A DNA stretch of 64,000 nucleotides. Source: Deltaproteobacteria bacterium GWB2_55_19. Lineage in GTDB: Bacteria; Desulfobacterota; GWC2-55-46. Under the pieces are notes generated by a model. The model was not told where the DNA came from. It made no database searches and saw nothing but the letters and a program-made list of their open reading frames with translations. A program made the position numbers and the translations under genes. Numbering within the stretch: the stretch's first letter is position 1; each line of letters begins with the position of its first letter. The DNA lies in NCBI GenBank assembly GCA_001797465.1, contig MGPQ01000019.1, positions 62,001 through 126,000 on the forward strand, given 5' to 3'. Shown here one piece after another: positions 1 to 9,167 of this stretch.

Positions 1-164
<164 letters not shown>

Positions 165-234
165 GCGCGGCGCGGTTTTTAATCAAAACGAAATCTGCCC
201 TTAACGGGGACGGGTTATCTTAAGGCAAGCGACT

Positions 235-1497
235 ATGTCTTACGAACTGTTCATAGGACTCAGATACCTGAAGGCCAAGAGGAAGCAGACCTTCATCTCG
301 GTCATAACCTTCATCTCCATACTCGGGATAACGGTCGGGGTTACCGCGCTTATCATAGTCCTCTCAGTCATGAACGGGTTCGAGGAGAACCTCAGGGAAA
401 AGATACTCGGCATCAACGCGAACATAATCGTCACCGAGCTCGGGCAACCAATGAAGGGGTACGGGACCGTCGCCATGGATGTCAAAAAGGTCCCGGGTGT
501 CGTCGGCGCGACCCCCTTCACGTACAACCAGGCGATGATCTCGGCAACGGGCGGGGTCATAGGCGCGGTCATTCGCGGGGTCGACCCGAAGACCGCCGGG
601 GAAGTGACGGTGCTCCCGGAAAAGATCAAGAAGGGGTCTCTGAGCTCTCTCTCCGAGCCGGCGCGCGAAGGCGCCGAACATGTCCCGGGCATCGTCCTCG
701 GCATAGAGCTCGCCAGAAACATAGACGCGGCGTTAGGCGACAGGATAAGCGTTATTTCCCCGATGGGGACGATGACCCCGGCGGGGCCGGTGCCGAGGAT
801 GGCCTCCTTCAAGGTGACGGGGATATTCGAGGTAGGGATGTACGAGTACGACTCGTCCCTCGCCTTCATATCGCTACCCGACTCGCAGAGGTTTTTCAGG
901 ATGGGCGACGCCGCGACCGGGGTCGAGGTGAAAATAGCCGATATCTACGCGGCTGAAAAAATAGCCGACGACATAATGACGCATATTAAGGGGCCGTACT
1001 GGACGCGGACCTGGATGGAGATGAACAGGAACCTCTTCTCCGCCCTGAAGCTCGAGAAGGTCGCGATGTTCATCATACTCACGCTCATAATACTCGTAGC
1101 GGCATTGAACATCATCAGCACGCTCATCATGGTCGTCATGGAGAAGGGCAAGGACATAGCCATACTCAAGAGCCTCGGCGCGTCTTCCGCCTCCATTATG
1201 AAGATATTCATGATCGAGGGGGTAATAATAGGCGTCGTCGGCACCGCGCTCGGGACCTCGCTCGGCCTCATAACGGCCCTTAACCTCGAAGGGATAATCG
1301 GGTTCGTAGAGCGCTCGTTCCACTTCAAGGTCCTGCCGCCCTCGGTCTACTACATCGACAAGTTCCCCTCGAAGGTCGACCCTGGCGTCGTCGTGATAGT
1401 CGCGCTCATCTCCATTGGGATAAGCTTTCTCGCGACGGTCTATCCCTCGTGGCAGGCCTCGCGCTTCGACCCCGTCGAGGGGCTGAGGTACGAGTGA
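235..1497 (+). CDS. lolC: Lipoprotein-releasing ABC transporter permease (LolC/LolE family)
   Basis: This 420-residue inner-membrane permease belongs to the LolC/E family, which extracts outer-membrane lipoproteins from the inner membrane and hands them to LolA. The layout is typical: one membrane segment near residues 22-48, a large periplasmic domain, then three C-terminal membrane segments at about 275-410. The early LSVMNGFEENLREKI stretch is characteristic of the family. Only one permease gene is present, so the complex may be a LolF-type homodimer with the LolD ATPase encoded downstream. The stop overlaps the next start as TGATG. LolC versus LolE cannot be decided from sequence alone. 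Confidence 0.9.
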   Translation: MSYELFIGLRYLKAKRKQTFISVITFISILGITVGVTALIIVLSVMNGFEENLREKILGINANIIVTELGQPMKGYGTVAMDVKKVPGVVGATPFTYNQAMISATGGVIGAVIRGVDPKTAGEVTVLPEKIKKGSLSSLSEPAREGAEHVPGIVLGIELARNIDAALGDRISVISPMGTMTPAGPVPRMASFKVTGIFEVGMYEYDSSLAFISLPDSQRFFRMGDAATGVEVKIADIYAAEKIADDIMTHIKGPYWTRTWMEMNRNLFSALKLEKVAMFIILTLIILVAALNIISTLIMVVMEKGKDIAILKSLGASSASIMKIFMIEGVIIGVVGTALGTSLGLITALNLEGIIGFVERSFHFKVLPPSVYYIDKFPSKVDPGVVVIVALISIGISFLATVYPSWQASRFDPVEGLRYE

Positions 1498-2726
1498 TGG
1501 CGCTCGACCCTGGGATAGTCTCTGCGGCAAAGGAGAGGGCCGAGGACCTCTTCGCCAGGGGGATGTACAGGGAGGCGCTCTCCACATACGAGAAGATAAA
1601 GGCATACGGAGAAAAGGACCCGCGGATCTATCTCCGCATGGGGGACATCGCGCGGAAGGACGGAGACGACAAGTCCGCGATAGCCCACTACAAGGGCGCG
1701 GCAAGCGCCTTCGGCAGGCTCGGGTTCGTCATCAAGGCCATAGCCGTATGCAAGATGATAATAAGCATAGACCCATCGGAAGAGGTAGTTCAGAAGAAGC
1801 TCGCCGAGTTCTGCGCCGGGCCGGGAGAGGCCCAGCCGGCCCCTAAGTCAGGTCCGGCGCCGGCTCCTCAAGCGCCGGTAAAAGAGACGCCGGCCATAAA
1901 AGTCCCTAAGACCCCGCTCTTCTCCGACTTTAATGAGGCGGAGTTCCTCGATGTCGTCAGGAAGGTCAGGTCCAGGGCGCTTAAGGAGGGCGAATGCCTC
2001 TTTCGCGAGGGCGACCCCGGGGACTCCATTTTTCTCGTGGCGGAGGGCGAGGTCGGGGTCGAAGGATGCGCCAGGGACTCCTCAAGGGTTAGGCTCGCTT
2101 CTCTCAAGGAGGGCTCGATATTCGGTGAGTTCGGTTTTTTTTCCGGCTCGAAGAGGGCTTCGGACGTAAGGGCGATCAAGGACTCGGTCATACTCGAGAT
2201 AACAAAAGCCGAGATAGAAGAGATAACCAGGACGCACGAGAGGGTCTCATCCATCCTCTTTGACTTTTACAAGGAGCGGGTCGTCGACAGGCTCATGGCC
2301 TTATCCGAGATATTCAAGCCGCTCTCGGCCGAAGAGAGGAAAGAGATGCTCGGAAGGCTCACCCTCAAAAGGTTCGAGAAGGGGGCGTCGATCGCGAAGG
2401 AAGGCGAGCGCGGCGAAACCATGTACCTCATAAAGTCCGGCGCGGTCCAGGTCTGGGTAATGGACAGAAAGGGCTCCCAGAAGCCGGTTGCGACCCTCTC
2501 GGAGGGCGACTTCTTCGGAGAGATCGCGCTTGCGACCCTGCGGCCCAGGGTCGCTACCGTTACGGCGCTCGCAGACACCGAACTCGTCGAGTTCGGAAGG
2601 GATGAATTAAAGGACGTGCTCGTAAGACACCCGGAGATAAAAGGCGTGCTTGAGCGCGCGATAAGGGAGCGCGTTACAGGGGCCGTAAGGGCGAGGGACG
2701 CGGAGAACGGCGCCCCCCTGCTTTAG
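1497..2726 (+). CDS. TPR-like protein with two cyclic-nucleotide-binding domains
   Basis: This 409-residue protein starts at the ATG that overlaps the lolC stop; an earlier in-frame ATG at 1449 would lie inside lolC. Residues 1-100 are helical and TPR-like (MYREALSTYEKIK, IYLRMGDIARKDGD). A Pro/Ala-rich linker at roughly 105-140 follows, then two cNMP-binding (Crp-type) beta-roll domains at about 150-260 and 285-390. The domains carry phosphate-binding-cassette-like FGEFGFF and FGEIALATLRPRVA; the second keeps the canonical GEIA..PR pattern and the first is weaker. No kinase, DNA-binding or membrane domain is seen. Its position between lolC and lolD suggests a link between cAMP-type signalling and lipoprotein traffic, which is inference. 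Confidence 0.82.
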   Translation: MALDPGIVSAAKERAEDLFARGMYREALSTYEKIKAYGEKDPRIYLRMGDIARKDGDDKSAIAHYKGAASAFGRLGFVIKAIAVCKMIISIDPSEEVVQKKLAEFCAGPGEAQPAPKSGPAPAPQAPVKETPAIKVPKTPLFSDFNEAEFLDVVRKVRSRALKEGECLFREGDPGDSIFLVAEGEVGVEGCARDSSRVRLASLKEGSIFGEFGFFSGSKRASDVRAIKDSVILEITKAEIEEITRTHERVSSILFDFYKERVVDRLMALSEIFKPLSAEERKEMLGRLTLKRFEKGASIAKEGERGETMYLIKSGAVQVWVMDRKGSQKPVATLSEGDFFGEIALATLRPRVATVTALADTELVEFGRDELKDVLVRHPEIKGVLERAIRERVTGAVRARDAENGAPLL

Positions 2727-2739
2727 CGTTGAATACTAA

Positions 2740-3414
2740 ATGGACCTTATAACCATAAAGGGTCTCTCCAAGACCTACGGCGGCGCCGCAAAGAAGGTGG
2801 AGGTCCTCAAGTCCATAGACCTCTCGATTAAAAAGGGCGAGACCGTCGCCATAGTCGGCGCCTCCGGCGTAGGGAAATCCACGCTCTTGAACATCATGGG
2901 CGCGCTCGACAGGCCGTCCTCCGGGGAGGTCCTTTACAATGGCGAGCCGCTATTCAAGTACGACGACAAAAAGCTCTCAGCCTTCAGGAACAGGTCCATC
3001 GGGTTCGTCTTCCAGTTCCACCACCTCCTGCCGGAGTTTACGGCGCTTGAGAACGTCATGCTCCCGGCGCTCATAGGAGGGGCCTCGCCGGTCCTCGCGC
3101 GCTCGAAGGCGGAGGCCCTGCTGAAAGAGGTCGGGCTCGGCCAAAGGCTCGGCCACAAGCCCGGAGAGCTCTCCGGAGGCGAACAGCAGAGGACGGCGAT
3201 GGTACGCGCGCTCGTGCAGGGGCCGGACGTGCTCTTAGCCGACGAGCCGACCGGGAACCTGGATACGAGGACCGGCGAGGAGGTATTCGAGCTTCTCCTC
3301 GCGCTTAACGCCTCGCGCTCCACTACGATGGTAATAGTCACGCATAACGAGAGGCTCGCCGGAAGGCTCACCCGGAGGCTCAAGATGGTGGACGGCAACA
3401 TCAGGGAAGAATAA
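2740..3414 (+). CDS. lolD: Lipoprotein-releasing system ATP-binding protein LolD
   Basis: This 224-residue ABC ATPase powers lipoprotein release with the LolC/E permease. Visible motifs are Walker A GASGVGKS at residues 40-47, the signature LSGGEQQR, Walker [12 protein letters not shown] and the switch histidine in IVTHNE. Length and motif order match the MacB/LolD subfamily. It lies 13 bp after the cNMP-binding gene and 45 bp before bamA in one run of same-strand genes. Confidence 0.93.
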   Translation: MDLITIKGLSKTYGGAAKKVEVLKSIDLSIKKGETVAIVGASGVGKSTLLNIMGALDRPSSGEVLYNGEPLFKYDDKKLSAFRNRSIGFVFQFHHLLPEFTALENVMLPALIGGASPVLARSKAEALLKEVGLGQRLGHKPGELSGGEQQRTAMVRALVQGPDVLLADEPTGNLDTRTGEEVFELLLALNASRSTTMVIVTHNERLAGRLTRRLKMVDGNIREE

Positions 3415-3459
3415 CAGGGCGCGCGTTCAGGCCCGGTGCATTGAAAGGAATCATCGCTG

Positions 3460-6132
3460 TTGAGCCCCTTAAAGTATTTTGGCATAGTTTTTTTCATCAT
3501 CCTTTTACTCCCGTTAAGCGCCCTGGCAAAGGGGCCGAGGGTCATAGTGCTCCCGTTCGAGACGCACTCTTCGACCGACATCTCCGCGTTCCGCAGGAAC
3601 GCGATGGAGGCCATCGCCTCCGCGCTCGACACAAGCGGCGCCGAGATAGCCGGGCTCGAGACCGTAAAGGAGATGGTCCTTAAAAAGGGCGTAAAGAGGT
3701 TCGGCGAAAAGGACGCGCACGCGATTGCGGAAAAGGAAGGCGCGGACTTTGCGCTCCTCGGCTCGATCGCGCGCCTCGGCTCCACGACCGACGTGGACTG
3801 GCGCATAATAGACCTTAAGGCGGACGCCCCGGTGGCGTTCTTCTATAAGTCATCGGAATCCGAACCCGAAGTGCTCAAGAGGATAAGGGAGAGCGGGGAC
3901 GAGATGCTTAAAAAGATGGTCTCGGCGCTCGAAACCCGCCCGGCGTCCCGCTCCGGCGTGATTGACGCGATACTCGTCTACGGCAACAAGAGGGTCGATT
4001 CAGAGGCGATACTCAAGAAGGTCGCGTCCAGGGCCAAAGAGCCCTTTTCCCCGGACGACGTAAAGGACGACCTCCGGGCCGTATACGGCACCGGGTTTTT
4101 TGACGACGTAACCGCGGTGCTGACCGACACCGCCTCAGGAAAGCTCCTCATCTTCAACGTCCGCGAGATGCCCTTCATAAAAAAGGTCGAGTTCAACGGG
4201 AACAGCGAGATAAAGGACGAGCGCATAAGGGAAGCGATAACCATAAAGGAGAACACCGTCCTCGACAGGGTCATCCTGAACGAGAACGCCGAGAAGATAA
4301 AGGCCCTCTACTCCGAAGAGGGGTATTACCTCGCCAGGGTAGTTCCGAAGGTAGAGACAGAGGGCGAGGGCGCGAAGGTCGTCTTCAAGATAGAGGAAGG
4401 CCCGGCGGTCAAGGTTAAGAGGATCGCCGTAATAGGGAACAAGTTCTTCACGGACAAGGAGATAAAGGGCTTCATGACGACATCCGAGAAGGGGTTCTTC
4501 TCGGTCGTCTCCGGCTCCGGCAAGTTCAACGAATTCGTATTTCAGAACGACCTTGCCGTCATCATGAGCCAGTACTTCGACAAGGGTTTCATCCAGGCCG
4601 ACATCCTCGACCAGAGGGTCCTCCTCTCGGAGGATAAGAAGTGGTTCTATATCACGATAGCGGTCACTGAGGGCGAGCAGTACAGCGTCGGCAACGTCGA
4701 CGTGAGAGGCGAGATCCTTAAGACGAGCGAGGAGCTGATCGAGAAGCTCAAACTCAAGCCAGGAGAGGTCTTCAGCAGGTCGAAGCTCTCCAAGGGGATT
4801 GAAACGCTCGTCGACGTCTATGGCGACGAGGGATACGCGTACGCGGACATAAGGCCCGTAACAAAGGTCGACAACGAGAAAAAGACCGTCGACATAACGA
4901 TTGACCTCAAAAAAAACGAGCTCGTCTACATAGAGCGCGTGGATATATCCGGGAACACGAGGACGAGGGACAAGGTCATAAGGAGGGAGGTCGAGCTCGG
5001 GGAAGGGGACCTCTTCTCATCGACCGAACTCAAGAAGAGCAGGAACAACCTTAAGAGGCTCGGCTACTTCGAGGACGTAAGGATAGGGCAGGGGCAGGGC
5101 TCGGCGTCCGACAAGATGAAGCTCGACGTCGAGGTCAAGGAGCGCCCCACCGGCTCCATCTCGCTCGGCTTCGGTTACAGCTCGGTCGACAAGCTCATAG
5201 GCACGGCCTCGATCTCGCAGTCGAACTTCATGGGCTCTGGGTTGAAGCTCGACGTCTCCGGGACGGTCAGCGGCTCGTCCTCGAAGTTCATCATCGGATT
5301 CACCGAGCCGTGGCTATTCGATAAGCCCATATCCGCGGGCTTCGACGTCTATAACACCGACAAGCAGTACCCGGACTTCAGCCTCGAGAAAAAGGGTTTC
5401 GACATAAGGTTCGGCTTCCCCATAACCGAGAGGTACTCGAAGGGCTATGTCACCTACAAACTCGAGGACGTCACCATCTCGGAAGTCGATGAAGAGGCGT
5501 CTACCTACATAAAGGAACAGGAAGGCGAGTCCACGGAATCAAGCGTCAAGTTTTCCTTCCGCAGAGACGACCGCGACGACGCCTTCTTCCCGACCGAGGG
5601 TTCGGTTATCTCCCTCTCGACCGAATTCGCCGGCGGCCCGTTGGGCGGCACCAGCTACTTCGTAAAATACGAGGGCGAGGCGGTAAAGTACTTCTCGCTC
5701 CCGTGGGGCACGACCTTCTCGGTACACGGCTCGCTCGGATACGTCCACAGCTACGACGGCAGGGACGTCCCGATATACGAGAAGTACTTCCTCGGCGGAA
5801 TCAACTCCATAAGGGGCTTTGAGACGAGGTCCATAGGCCCCAAGGACGCCGAGACAGGAGACGTCATAGGCGGCTCGACCATGATGGTCGCGAACATCGA
5901 GTACCTCTTCCCGCTCTTCTCTGAGCAGAGCCTGCGCGGCCTCGTATTCTTCGACGCCGGCAACTCTTATGAGCAGGGCATAGACTTCGGGGACATACGG
6001 ACTGGCGCGGGCGTTGGTGTCCGATGGTACTCGCCACTCGGCCCCTTGAGGCTCGAGCTCGGCTTCAACCTCGACCCGCGCGAAGGCGAAAGCCCCCAGC
6101 AATGGGACTTCGCCATCGGCACGGTGTTTTAA
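3460..6132 (+). CDS. bamA: Outer membrane protein assembly factor BamA
   Basis: This 890-residue protein is the central BAM-complex subunit, which inserts beta-barrel proteins into the outer membrane. It begins at TTG with AAAGGA about 10 bp upstream and has a signal peptide (FFIILLLPLSALAKG). Residues about 28-160 form an extra domain before the POTRAs, with VIVLPFETHSS and FALLGSIARLGS resembling the TolB-N/FlgO/LpoB fold. Five POTRA repeats follow (about 165-540), then the Omp85 barrel ending in F, with the conserved GGINSIRGF loop-6 motif. At 890 residues it is longer than the roughly 800 of enteric BamA because of the N-terminal domain. It is followed by ompH, the usual order. Confidence 0.95.
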   Translation: MSPLKYFGIVFFIILLLPLSALAKGPRVIVLPFETHSSTDISAFRRNAMEAIASALDTSGAEIAGLETVKEMVLKKGVKRFGEKDAHAIAEKEGADFALLGSIARLGSTTDVDWRIIDLKADAPVAFFYKSSESEPEVLKRIRESGDEMLKKMVSALETRPASRSGVIDAILVYGNKRVDSEAILKKVASRAKEPFSPDDVKDDLRAVYGTGFFDDVTAVLTDTASGKLLIFNVREMPFIKKVEFNGNSEIKDERIREAITIKENTVLDRVILNENAEKIKALYSEEGYYLARVVPKVETEGEGAKVVFKIEEGPAVKVKRIAVIGNKFFTDKEIKGFMTTSEKGFFSVVSGSGKFNEFVFQNDLAVIMSQYFDKGFIQADILDQRVLLSEDKKWFYITIAVTEGEQYSVGNVDVRGEILKTSEELIEKLKLKPGEVFSRSKLSKGIETLVDVYGDEGYAYADIRPVTKVDNEKKTVDITIDLKKNELVYIERVDISGNTRTRDKVIRREVELGEGDLFSSTELKKSRNNLKRLGYFEDVRIGQGQGSASDKMKLDVEVKERPTGSISLGFGYSSVDKLIGTASISQSNFMGSGLKLDVSGTVSGSSSKFIIGFTEPWLFDKPISAGFDVYNTDKQYPDFSLEKKGFDIRFGFPITERYSKGYVTYKLEDVTISEVDEEASTYIKEQEGESTESSVKFSFRRDDRDDAFFPTEGSVISLSTEFAGGPLGGTSYFVKYEGEAVKYFSLPWGTTFSVHGSLGYVHSYDGRDVPIYEKYFLGGINSIRGFETRSIGPKDAETGDVIGGSTMMVANIEYLFPLFSEQSLRGLVFFDAGNSYEQGIDFGDIRTGAGVGVRWYSPLGPLRLELGFNLDPREGESPQQWDFAIGTVF

Positions 6133-6226
6133 AGGCCAAGAAGATACCTGAGAGGGACTTTTTATAAAAAGTGTGCTCGGCGCACGGCCAGGGTAATCTC
6201 GTAAACACAATAAAAAGGAGAGAGTA

Positions 6227-6748
6227 ATGAAAAACATAAAGATAATCGGTCTGGCTGTGCTGGCCTTCATGCTATTCGCCCTGCCTGTTTCTGCGGCGGA
6301 AGTGAAGATCGCATACGCGAACCTGCAGAAGGCGCTGAACGAGTGCGACGCGGGCAAAAAGGCGAAGGATACGCTCGCGGATGAAGCGAAGAAGCTCGAA
6401 GAGGAGCTCAACTCCAAGCAGGAAGAGCTTAAGAAAATGAAGGAAGAGATAGACAAGAAGTCCAAGGTCTGGAACGCGGAGACGAGAGAGGCTAAGGAAA
6501 AGGACTTCAAGACCAGGTCCCAGGAGTTCCAGAAGAGGTTCATGCAGTACGGCGAGGACCTGAACAAGAGGAAGCAGGAGATAGAGTCGAAGATAATACA
6601 GGGCCTGCGCGATACCGTCGAAGAGATAGCGAAGAAGAAGGGCTACAACTATGTGTTCGAGAAGTCTGTCGGCGGCCTCCTCTACGCCCCCGCGGACGCG
6701 GACCTGACCCCTGAGGTCATAAAGGCCTTCAACGCGAAGAAAAAATAA
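6227..6748 (+). CDS. skp: Periplasmic chaperone OmpH/Skp
   Basis: This 173-residue secreted protein has a clear signal peptide (residues 1-22, ending PVSAAE). A long Lys/Glu-rich coiled coil at about 40-125 forms the tentacles of the Skp trimer, followed by the [16 protein letters not shown] segment common to the family. It holds unfolded outer-membrane proteins in the periplasm for BamA. A good ribosome site (GGAGAG) sits just before the ATG. The place between bamA and lpxD is conserved in many Gram-negative bacteria. Confidence 0.93.
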   Translation: MKNIKIIGLAVLAFMLFALPVSAAEVKIAYANLQKALNECDAGKKAKDTLADEAKKLEEELNSKQEELKKMKEEIDKKSKVWNAETREAKEKDFKTRSQEFQKRFMQYGEDLNKRKQEIESKIIQGLRDTVEEIAKKKGYNYVFEKSVGGLLYAPADADLTPEVIKAFNAKKK

Positions 6749-6764
6749 CCATGCAGGAACAACC

Positions 6765-7802
6765 ATGCAGGTAGAAAAGACCCTTGACGAGCTCGCCTCC
6801 CTGCTCGGGGGGCGCGTCGCCGGTAACGGATCCGAGGTTATCCGCTCCGTCGCGTCGATCGAAGACGCCGGGCCGGGCGACATCACTTTCGTCACTGATA
6901 AAAAATACGCCCGGCTCCTTAAGACCACGCGCGCGTCAGCCGTGATCGCGCGCGCGAAAGACGCGCCCGTTGGCCTTAACCTCCTCCTCGTCGAGAACCC
7001 GGTAGCGGCCTTTTCGAAGGCGATAGAGATATTCAGGCCGGCTGTCCCGCCGCCTCCCGGCATAGACCCGCGCGCCTTCGTCCACCCGAAGGCGCGTTTG
7101 GGAAAGGGCGTTTCCATACAGCCCTTCGCGTACGTCGGAGAAGGCGCCGATATCGGCGAGAACGCCGTATTGTACCCCGGCGTTTATGTCGGCGCGGACG
7201 CGGTGATAGGAGAAGGGGCAATCCTCTATTCCGGGGCCGCTATCAGGGAGGGGTGCGTAATCGGGAAGAGGGCGATACTACACTGCAACTCGGTAGTGGG
7301 GAGCGACGGCTTCGGCTACTCGAAAGAAGGCGCCGCCTACAAAAAGATACCCCAGAGGGGGATAGCGCGCATAGGCGACGACGTTGAGATAGGCGCGTCG
7401 GCTACCATAGACCGGGCGACTGTCGGCGAGACGGTCATAGGGCGCGGCACCAAGATAGACAACCTCGTCCAGGTCGCTCATAACGTTAAGGTCGGGGAGG
7501 ACGCGGTAATAGCGGCGCAGACCGGGATAGCCGGGTCAACACGCATAGGCTCGAGGGTCCAGTTCGGCGGACAGGTCGGCGTCACCGGCCACATAGAGGT
7601 CGGCTCCGACGTCATGGTAGGCGCGCAATCGGGGGTCACAAACGACGTCGCCCCCCGCTCGGTCGTTTCAGGCATGCCGGCCATAAACCACTCGGACTGG
7701 CTTAAGGCCGCATCCGTCTTCGGAAGGCTCCCGGAGCTCAAGAAAAGGCTTGCGGAGCTCGAAAAAAGGGTAAGGGAGTTAGAGGGAAAAGACAAAGGAT
7801 AA
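6765..7802 (+). CDS. lpxD: UDP-3-O-acylglucosamine N-acyltransferase LpxD
   Basis: This 345-residue enzyme adds the second (N-linked) acyl chain to UDP-3-O-acylglucosamine in lipid A synthesis. An N-terminal uridine-binding domain (about 1-95) precedes a left-handed beta-helix of hexapeptide repeats (about 100-300) and a C-terminal coiled coil rich in Lys/Glu. The catalytic histidine probably lies in [16 protein letters not shown]. The start at 6765 follows AGGAAC; an ATG at 6751 opens only a 7-codon ORF that overlaps this start. Confidence 0.95.
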   Translation: MQVEKTLDELASLLGGRVAGNGSEVIRSVASIEDAGPGDITFVTDKKYARLLKTTRASAVIARAKDAPVGLNLLLVENPVAAFSKAIEIFRPAVPPPPGIDPRAFVHPKARLGKGVSIQPFAYVGEGADIGENAVLYPGVYVGADAVIGEGAILYSGAAIREGCVIGKRAILHCNSVVGSDGFGYSKEGAAYKKIPQRGIARIGDDVEIGASATIDRATVGETVIGRGTKIDNLVQVAHNVKVGEDAVIAAQTGIAGSTRIGSRVQFGGQVGVTGHIEVGSDVMVGAQSGVTNDVAPRSVVSGMPAINHSDWLKAASVFGRLPELKKRLAELEKRVRELEGKDKG

Positions 7803-7861
7803 AATACGGTTTTCCGCGACAGCACGGAGAGCGGAAGCGATTATTTCTCAGAGGGGGCCCA

Positions 7862-8290
7862 ATGATAGACGTGAAGGAGATACAGACCATACTGCCTCAC
7901 CGTTACCCGTTCCTCCTGATAGACAGGATACTCGAGCTCGACCCGGGGAAATCGGCGAAGGGGCTAAAAAACGTCACGATAAACGAGCCGTTCTTCCAGG
8001 GGCACTTCCCGGGCTATCCGATAATGCCCGGCGTCCTCATAATAGAGGCGATGGCCCAGGTAGGGGCGGTTTTGGCCTTCAGGTCCGCGTCCGTGAACAA
8101 CAAGGTCGTCTACTTCATGGGCATAGACAAGGCCAGGTTCCGTAAACCCGTTACCCCCGGGGACACGCTCACGATAACCGTCAATGTGACAAAATGCAGG
8201 GGTTCCATCTGGGCCTTTAAGGCGCAGGCGTATGTAGCCGACGCGCTCGTGGCCGAGGCAGAGCTTATGGCTACTATAATGGAAAAGTAA
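7862..8290 (+). CDS. fabZ: 3-hydroxyacyl-ACP dehydratase FabZ
   Basis: This 142-residue hotdog-fold enzyme dehydrates 3-hydroxyacyl-ACP in fatty acid elongation. It competes with LpxA and LpxD for the same acyl-ACP pool. The catalytic motifs are clear: [11 protein letters not shown] near residue 13 and [20 protein letters not shown] around 50-69, with the active His and Glu. A GAGGG ribosome site precedes the ATG. The lpxD-fabZ-lpxA order is widespread and supports coordinated control of lipid A and phospholipid synthesis. Confidence 0.96.
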   Translation: MIDVKEIQTILPHRYPFLLIDRILELDPGKSAKGLKNVTINEPFFQGHFPGYPIMPGVLIIEAMAQVGAVLAFRSASVNNKVVYFMGIDKARFRKPVTPGDTLTITVNVTKCRGSIWAFKAQAYVADALVAEAELMATIMEK

Positions 8291-8324
8291 AACAATTTTG
8301 AGGCCTTTGGGAAAGAGGGAAGAG

Positions 8325-9167
8325 ATGGCAAGGACCGCCAGGAAGTACAAGGAAGTAAAGATAGACCCGACCGCGTTCGTACACCCGACCGCTGAGCTCG
8401 ACGCGGGCGTCGAGGTGGGCCCCTATTCCGTCATAGGCGAGGGGGTCTCGATCGGAAAAGAGACGAAGATAGGCCCGCACGTCGTCATAGAAAAGTGGAC
8501 CACAATGGGCGCGCGTAATAGCGTCTATCAGTTCGTCTCAATAGGCGCCGCGCCCCAGGACCTCGGATATAAGGGCGAGAAGACGGAGATAATAATAGGC
8601 GACGGGAACACCATCAGGGAGTTCGTCACCATACACAGGGCCACGACCAAGGACAAGTGGAAGACTGTCTGCGGGTCCAATAACCTCCTTATGAACTATG
8701 TCCACATTGCGCACGACTGCAGCCTCGGGGACAACATCATCATGGCGAACTCGGCTACTCTCGGCGGCCACGTCACCATAGACAACAACGCCATCGTCGG
8801 CGGCCTCGTAGCCATACACCAGCACGTGAGGATAGGCGCGTACTGCATCATCGGCGGGGCCTCCGCCGTTTCCAAGGACGTACCTCCCTATGTCAAGGCC
8901 GTCGGCAACAGGGCCAGGCTCTTCGGATTGAATTCCGTGGGATTGAGGAGGCAGGGCCTGACTAAAGAGGAGCTCGAAGAGATAAAATTCTCGTACAATG
9001 TCATATTCAGGTCCTCGCTCCGGATCCAGGACGCGCTTGAGAAGCTCGAGCGCGAACTGCCGGATTCCAGACACGCGAAAAGGTTCATAGACTTCATAAG
9101 GGGCTCAAAGCGGGGTGTTGCGCGCGAAAGGATGAAGAGGAAGAGCGATGTCCAGGAAGAAGATTAG
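8325..9167 (+). CDS. lpxA: Acyl-ACP--UDP-N-acetylglucosamine O-acyltransferase LpxA
   Basis: This 280-residue enzyme performs the first step of lipid A synthesis. I place the start at ATG 8325, which follows GAGGGAAGAG; an upstream in-frame TTG at 8298 lacks a good ribosome site. Hexapeptide repeats run from about 10 to 190 (PTAELDAGVEVGPYSVIG onward), followed by the C-terminal helical region. The conserved MNYVHIAHDC segment holds the catalytic histidine. The last 20 bases overlap the next gene, so the two are translationally coupled. Confidence 0.95.
   Translation: MARTARKYKEVKIDPTAFVHPTAELDAGVEVGPYSVIGEGVSIGKETKIGPHVVIEKWTTMGARNSVYQFVSIGAAPQDLGYKGEKTEIIIGDGNTIREFVTIHRATTKDKWKTVCGSNNLLMNYVHIAHDCSLGDNIIMANSATLGGHVTIDNNAIVGGLVAIHQHVRIGAYCIIGGASAVSKDVPPYVKAVGNRARLFGLNSVGLRRQGLTKEELEEIKFSYNVIFRSSLRIQDALEKLERELPDSRHAKRFIDFIRGSKRGVARERMKRKSDVQEED

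Noticed and set aside
240-869. Long antisense open frames under most genes (for example on the minus strand of lolC)
   Set aside because: GC-rich coding DNA yields many such shadow frames; they lack ribosome sites and recognisable domains, while the sense genes are clear.
8298-8324. Upstream TTG start for lpxA
   Set aside because: The ATG at 8325 has a proper ribosome site and gives the normal LpxA N-terminus; the TTG has neither.
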